Part shown: positions 6,037-10,449 of the stretch, in pieces | Layout of the letters: every line of letters begins with the position of its first letter | Numbering within the stretch: the stretch's first letter is position 1 | Source of the DNA: Pseudomonas sp. | Lineage (GTDB): Bacteria; Pseudomonadota; Gammaproteobacteria; Pseudomonadales; Pseudomonadaceae | Direction of reading: 5' to 3' | Assembly: GCA_003527165.1 (NCBI GenBank) | Contig: DPSI01000082.1 | Coordinates: 1 to 10,449 of the forward strand | Length of the DNA: 10,449 bases | The notes under the pieces: generated by a model | The model's input: only the letters and a program-made list of their open reading frames with translations | The model's database searches: none | What the model was told of the DNA's origin: nothing | Translations under genes and position numbers: made by a program

Positions 6037-7467
6037 TCCCCCCCACTGTAATCCCGTCGATCTTCAGCGTCGGCTGTCCCACCCCTACCGGCACCGACTG
6101 TCCATCCTTTCCGCAGGTGCCAACACCGCTGTCCAGGGCCAGGTCGGTACCGACCATCGAAACCTTGTTCATCACCTCCGGTCCGTTGCCGATCAAGGTA
6201 GCGCCCTTTACTGGCGCGGTAATCTTGCCGTCTTCGATCAGATAGGCCTCGCTGGTAGAAAACACGAACTTCCCGCTGGTGATATCCACCTGACCGCCGC
6301 CGAGGCTGGCGCAGTAGATGCCCTTCTTCACCGAGCGGATGATTTCTTCGGGGTCGCTTTCGCCGGCCAGCATGTAAGTATTGGTCATCCGCGGCATCGG
6401 CAGGTGGGCATAGGACTCACGCCGCCCGTTGCCCGTTGGCGCAACGCCCATTAACCGCGCGTTGAGCTTGTCCTGAATGTAGCCCTTGAGTATTCCGTTC
6501 TCGATCAACGTAGTGCACTGGGTCGGCGTGCCTTCGTCATCGACGCTCAGCGATCCGCGGCGATTGGCCAGGGTTCCGTCATCAACGATTGTGCACAGCT
6601 TGGAGGCAACCTGCTGGCCGATCCGGCCGCTGTAGGCCGAGCTGCCCTTGCGATTGAAGTCGCCCTCCAGCCCATGCCCGACCGCCTCGTGCAGCAAAAC
6701 CCCGGACCAACCCGGCCCAAGCACTACCGGCAAGGTGCCGGCTGTGCCGCAACGGCTTCTAGATTGACCAGCGCCTGCCGCAGCGCCTCACGGGCATAGC
6801 CCATCGCCCGATCTTCACTGAGGAAATAATCATATCCGGTACGCCCACCGCCGCCCTGCCCGCCGCGCTCGCGACGCCCGTTCTGCTCGACGATGACACT
6901 CACGTTGAAGCGCACCAATGGGCGGATGTCGGCCGCCATGCCGCCGTCCAGCCCGGCGACCAGAATGTGTTCCCAGACGCCTCCCAGGCTCACCGTGACC
7001 TGCGTGATACGCGGATCCAGCGCCCGCGTAGCGACGTCGATGCGCTTGAGCAGCTCGACCTTCTCTGCCCGGCCAAGCCCGTCCAAGGGATTGTCCCGGC
7101 CATACAGAGGTGCGAAAGCAGCCTTCGACAGCACCTCGACACGGCCCTGCCGGCCGCCCCGGGCAATCGAGCGGGCCGCTTCGGCGGCTTGGCGCAACGC
7201 ATCGGCGGTGATCGCGTTGCTGTAGGCGAAGCCAGTCTTTTCACCGGACAGCGCGCGGACTCCCACACCTTGCTCCAGATGGAAACCGCCCTCTTTGACG
7301 ATGCCGTCTTCCAGGACCCAGGATTCAGTCACCTGATCCTGAAAATACAGATCTGCGGCATCGATACCGGGACCGGCCAACTCGCCGAGCAAACCCGGTA
7401 GATCGTCGAGCCCCAGCCCGCCCGGAGTCAGCAGGCGCTCGGTGACAGGTAACAACAGTTCACTCAT
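6026..7467 (-). pseudogene. tldD: TldD metalloprotease, frameshifted by an apparent 1-base deletion
   Basis: Two overlapping minus-strand frames together make one TldD. The first runs from ATG 7467 (MSELLLPVTERLL) through [14 protein letters not shown] and hits a TAG at 6724-6726 after 247 residues. The second continues in the next frame as [26 protein letters not shown] and runs to the TGA at 6026-6028. Restoring one C near 6744-6746 (minus strand) would give a VAAPAGTLPVV junction and a protein of 480 residues, the usual TldD length. The HEAVGH metal site (HExxxH, 6674-6691) lies after the break, so the truncated product would lack the catalytic part. A GGAG at 7473-7476 supports the start, which lies 2 bases beyond the nitrilase stop. 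Both halves remain well conserved, so the lesion is recent or a sequencing error. Confidence 0.82.
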
Positions 7468-7469
7468 AT

Positions 7470-8315
7470 TTACTCCAAAGTGCCCGAGACAATATGGGGC
7501 GCGGTGAATCGCCGATGATTCAGCACCGGCATGCGTTGGCGCGTCGCAGCCTGCTCGACTGTGTCTCGGTCGACAACCAATACCGCTTCGCCAGTTGCTT
7601 GTTCGCCCAGCACGCGCCCCCAGTAATCCACGATAGACGAATGCCCGTGGGTCAGGCGCCCGCCAGGGTGTTCGCCCCCCTGCGCTGCGGCCAGCATATA
7701 GCATTGAGTCTCAATGGCCCGCGTACGTATCAACATCTCCCAATGCGCCTGCCCGGTCACGGTGGTGAAGGCCGAAGGGGCGCTGATCAGCTCGGCACCG
7801 GCCAGACGCAGGGCCGAATACAGCTCGGCGAAACGCAAGTCATAACAGACGCTCATGCCCAGCCGGCCCACCGGTGTATTGATCACCACCAACCGATCCC
7901 CCGCCGCATAGTCGTCCGACTCACGGTAGCGGCCACGCGCATCGCCGACTTCTGCATCGAAAAGATGCAGCTTGTCGTACCGCGCGACACGCTGCCCCTG
8001 ATCATCGACGAGCAGCGAGCAGGCCCTGACTTTCGCCTGCGGCTGGTCATCCGGCGGCAACGGCAGCGTGCCGGCAACTATCCATAACCTGAGGTCGCGT
8101 GCGGCCCGTTTCAACCATGGCAGTATCGGTCCGTTCCCCTCAACCTCGGCGCGGCCGACCGCCCGTAGATCGGTCCGTCCCATGGCTGCGAAATTTTCCG
8201 GTAGCACCGCGAGCCGCGCACCGGCCTCGGCGGCCTTCTCCAACAAGCGTCTGGCGTGAGCTAGATTCACCTCGATGCCGGCCTGGCTGGCCATCTGGAT
8301 AACGGCTAGGGTCAT
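7470..8315 (-). CDS. Carbon-nitrogen hydrolase (nitrilase superfamily, Nit1/deaminated-glutathione-amidase-like)
   Basis: The 281-residue protein has the nitrilase-superfamily catalytic triad: Glu40 in LAVLPENFAAMG, Lys115 in RYDKLHLFDAEV, and Cys157 in MSVCYDLRFAELY. The DKLHLFD and CYDLRF motifs resemble the Nit1/Nit2 branch, which hydrolyses amides such as deaminated glutathione or alpha-keto acid omega-amides. It is a soluble cytoplasmic enzyme with no signal peptide. The exact substrate cannot be set from sequence alone; deaminated glutathione amidase is the best guess. The start at 8315 (MTLAVIQM) agrees with the family and lies 38 bases after the yhdP stop, with no strong Shine-Dalgarno. 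The stop (7470-7472) lies 2 bases before the tldD ATG, and the tldD Shine-Dalgarno is inside this gene, so the two are likely co-translated. The yhdP-nitrilase-tldD order is the usual Pseudomonas arrangement. Confidence 0.9.
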   Translation of the reverse strand: MTLAVIQMASQAGIEVNLAHARRLLEKAAEAGARLAVLPENFAAMGRTDLRAVGRAEVEGNGPILPWLKRAARDLRLWIVAGTLPLPPDDQPQAKVRACSLLVDDQGQRVARYDKLHLFDAEVGDARGRYRESDDYAAGDRLVVINTPVGRLGMSVCYDLRFAELYSALRLAGAELISAPSAFTTVTGQAHWEMLIRTRAIETQCYMLAAAQGGEHPGGRLTHGHSSIVDYWGRVLGEQATGEAVLVVDRDTVEQAATRQRMPVLNHRRFTAPHIVSGTLE

Positions 8316-8353
8316 GCTTGAATACTCATTTGGCCGCCTGCTGGAAAGGAACG

Positions 8354-10449
8354 TCAGTTGGGCTTTTCGAAGGGTTTGTCAAACGTAATCCTGGGCGTTT
8401 GCCACGGCCCCTCAACCTTGTACTGGACGCTGGCGAAGCGCGCGACCCTGTCGCCGAGTAGCTTGTCGACGACGAACAGGGCGCCGCCAATGGCCGGCGC
8501 ACCGACGATCAAAGCCGCCAACGGCAGGTTGTTGCTGACCGGAAGCGTCACCAGCAGCTTGGCGTCGATCTGATCGTTGATCAGGTCCAGGCGGCCATTC
8601 AGCTCCAGGTTGCTGGACGGGCCGGCGACCGTCAGCGGCTGCGAGGTCACGTAGATGCCGTCGGTCACGAGTAGCTCAGCCTTGATTCGATCGTAGCTCA
8701 GACCCTTGCTGAACAGGTCCGAGAAATCCAGCCGCAGCCGCCGACCGATCGAATCGAAATTGAGCAGGCCGAAGATCCGCAGTGCCTGCGCGCCACCGTC
8801 CACTTCACGGAGCTGCCCCTTGCGCAGCTGGGCGTCGAGCTTGCCGGACAAGCGATTCAGTCCGAAGAATGCCGGCGAGCCGGGCCAGCTGCCGTCCACA
8901 TCTAGACCAAAATCCTCGCTGGTAGTCGAGGGAGCGAAGCCCCAGGCCAGCAGCACATCGGCAAGATTCGCACCCTCCAGCCGCCCTTTGTACCAGGTCC
9001 GCGAGCCACCCCAGCCACCGCGGCCACGGAGCTTCAGCCCCTTGAGATCCAAATCGAGATCCGAGAACACCACCCCATCCGCGCTCGGCCGGATCTTCAA
9101 CGACCAGCCCCCCAGTGACTCCTCGCCCCGCAGCACGTCCGCCACGGCGATATCCATTGCCGGCAGACGCTTCGGATCGACGGCGGCCAGGGCATCGCGA
9201 GGCTGCGCTTGCGCATCGTTCGGGGTGGCCACCGGGAGCCGCAGGCGCGACAGGTCTAGCGCGATGGGCTCGCCGTCGGTGTCCGGCAAGCGAACGTTCC
9301 CGGCCACCGTCTCGCTATCCAACCCAAGCAACCAGCCCCTGGAAAGACGCTGCAGCGCAACGCTGAGATTGTCGATATGGGTGCCGAAGCCATCAAAGGC
9401 ACCGATATCGAGCTGAACCTGGCGCAGCATCGAGGCGCCCGCCTGATTCGCCGACGTCTCACCGTAGGTCTCCAACAGGGTCTGCCATTCGCCCAGATCC
9501 AGCTGCGGAACGCTGCCACGTACGTAGAGGCCTTTGTCGGTGCGCATGTTCGCCGCAGCGCCGCCCAGCACCAGCTCACCACTGCCTTCGGCCCAGTCAC
9601 CGCTCGGCGCGTCGAAGGTCAGGGCTGCCAGCGCGTCATGTCTGAGCGCGTAGCGTTGGCGCTCTCCTCCCAAGGTCATACGCAGCGTGGTGTCGCGGCG
9701 CTCCTTGGCCGTCTTGCCGAACGGCGCCGGAAGCGACAGTTCGGTACCCAGCAGGGACGAATCCACCTGCAAGTGATTGTCAGCACCGCTCAGAAAAAGG
9801 CTCATTCGGAACGGCAATTCTCCAGAAGCGGGCAGCGGCTGTTCGATTTCCCGCCACGCCAGCAGGCGTTGCAGGGCCACGGTGCCTGACGCCTCGATCC
9901 GAGTGGACGGACTGCCCGGTTCCCCGGTGGCGACCGCCGTGCCCTGAATCGGACTGCCCAGCGTGCGGCCGCGGAACGTCTTGGCGCTGAAACCTCGCTC
10001 ACTGTCATAGCGAAACTCGCCGCCCAGCGCTTCGAGTTGCAGGTCCGCCTGCGCGACGTACAGTGAGGCATCGCGGCTGGAAAACTCGGCATCCACCTGA
10101 GGGCGCTCGCCCTTGGCCAGCGGAATGTCCAGCTTGAGTGTCCCGCTCAATGGCCCGTCACCACGCCAGCCGGCAAACAGCCCCTCAGTGCCGATCGGTG
10201 CTACCTGCATCAGCGTCAACGCATCTCGCAAATGGCCATCCACCTGTCCTTCGATATCAAGCCGCAGTGCCTGGGCGCCACGCCCGTGGCGAACTTCAGC
10301 CTTGGCGTCGTGCACACGGCTGTCGAGCATGCGTGCCTCGGCAAGCCGTACCCGCACACCACTGTTCTCGATCAGCACCTCGCCACGGCCTTCGCGCAAC
10401 ACCGGCCAACCGGGCTGAAACGCAAGCTCGGCATCCTTCACCTTGAAAT
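8354..10449 (-). CDS. yhdP: YhdP family AsmA-like envelope protein (C-terminal part, partial)
   Basis: The frame is open from the stop at 8354-8356 to the right edge of the window and continues beyond it, so about 697 C-terminal residues are seen. The full protein in Pseudomonas is roughly 1,270 residues. The visible part is rich in alternating beta-strand repeats typical of AsmA-like lipid-transfer proteins. It ends with the conserved YhdP C-terminus (ALRIFGLLNFDSIGRRLRLDF, GLSYDRIKAELLVTDGIY, LPVSNNLPLAALIVGAPAIGGALFVVDKLLG). In E. coli, YhdP, TamB and YdbH act redundantly in moving phospholipids from inner to outer membrane. The protein is anchored by an N-terminal membrane helix, which lies outside the window. 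It is the first gene of the visible minus-strand unit yhdP-nitrilase-tldD. No frame breaks are seen in the visible part. Confidence 0.92.
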   Translation of the reverse strand, partial: FKVKDAELAFQPGWPVLREGRGEVLIENSGVRVRLAEARMLDSRVHDAKAEVRHGRGAQALRLDIEGQVDGHLRDALTLMQVAPIGTEGLFAGWRGDGPLSGTLKLDIPLAKGERPQVDAEFSSRDASLYVAQADLQLEALGGEFRYDSERGFSAKTFRGRTLGSPIQGTAVATGEPGSPSTRIEASGTVALQRLLAWREIEQPLPASGELPFRMSLFLSGADNHLQVDSSLLGTELSLPAPFGKTAKERRDTTLRMTLGGERQRYALRHDALAALTFDAPSGDWAEGSGELVLGGAAANMRTDKGLYVRGSVPQLDLGEWQTLLETYGETSANQAGASMLRQVQLDIGAFDGFGTHIDNLSVALQRLSRGWLLGLDSETVAGNVRLPDTDGEPIALDLSRLRLPVATPNDAQAQPRDALAAVDPKRLPAMDIAVADVLRGEESLGGWSLKIRPSADGVVFSDLDLDLKGLKLRGRGGWGGSRTWYKGRLEGANLADVLLAWGFAPSTTSEDFGLDVDGSWPGSPAFFGLNRLSGKLDAQLRKGQLREVDGGAQALRIFGLLNFDSIGRRLRLDFSDLFSKGLSYDRIKAELLVTDGIYVTSQPLTVAGPSSNLELNGRLDLINDQIDAKLLVTLPVSNNLPLAALIVGAPAIGGALFVVDKLLGDRVARFASVQYKVEGPWQTPRITFDKPFEKPN

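Noticed and set aside
7468..7704. N-terminal extension of the first tldD frame into the nitrilase gene
   Set aside because: The extension overlaps the nitrilase coding region in another frame. The GGAG at 7473-7476 and the MSELLLPV start fit 7467.
1..10449. Defence system, prophage, IS, CRISPR or biosynthetic cluster
   Set aside because: Every sizeable coding region matches a conserved housekeeping family in its usual order. There are no repeats of CRISPR type, transposase motifs or integrase genes.

Overview
The window is a GC-rich chromosomal segment from a gammaproteobacterium of the Pseudomonas group. The protein sequences read like Pseudomonas or Stutzerimonas (stutzeri-like) orthologues. 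The gene order lptB-rpoN-hpf-ptsN-rapZ-ptsO, followed by pmbA, yjgA, tldD, a nitrilase-family gene and yhdP, is the known Pseudomonas arrangement. The genus is inferred from recalled family knowledge, not from a search. This is a housekeeping and core region. I see no prophage, IS element, CRISPR array, tRNA, rRNA or defence system.

Left part (1-3937, plus strand): the last 49 codons of lptB (LPS export ATPase) come first. A 149-base intergenic region then carries a perfect 18-base palindrome and the putative rpoN promoter. The rpoN cluster follows: sigma-54, hibernation factor HPF, the nitrogen-PTS regulator EIIA-Ntr, the RNase adaptor/GTPase-like RapZ, and the HPr-like carrier NPr. Together these link sigma-54 transcription, nitrogen-PTS phosphorelay and ribosome hibernation. 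The EI-Ntr enzyme (PtsP) that would feed phosphate to NPr is not in the window.

Middle part (3938-7467): pmbA (minus), yjgA/darP (plus) and tldD (minus) alternate in direction. pmbA and yjgA are divergent and share a 106-base promoter region. The two convergent junctions, ptsO/pmbA and yjgA/tldD, each hold a short foldback built from degenerate 7-base units related to GCTTCCA. tldD, the metal-binding partner of PmbA, is broken by an apparent single-base deletion just before its HExxxH motif.

Right part (7465-10449, minus strand): a yhdP-nitrilase-tldD unit is read right to left. yhdP is cut by the window edge. The nitrilase stop lies 2 bases from the tldD start, and the tldD Shine-Dalgarno sits inside the nitrilase gene.

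The points most worth checking are a Val-to-Asp change inside the otherwise near-invariant RpoN box of sigma-54, the tldD frameshift, a sigma-54-like -24/-12 element overlapping the rpoN -10 box, and the heptamer foldback repeats. The first two are single-base events, so sequencing error must be excluded before biology is inferred.
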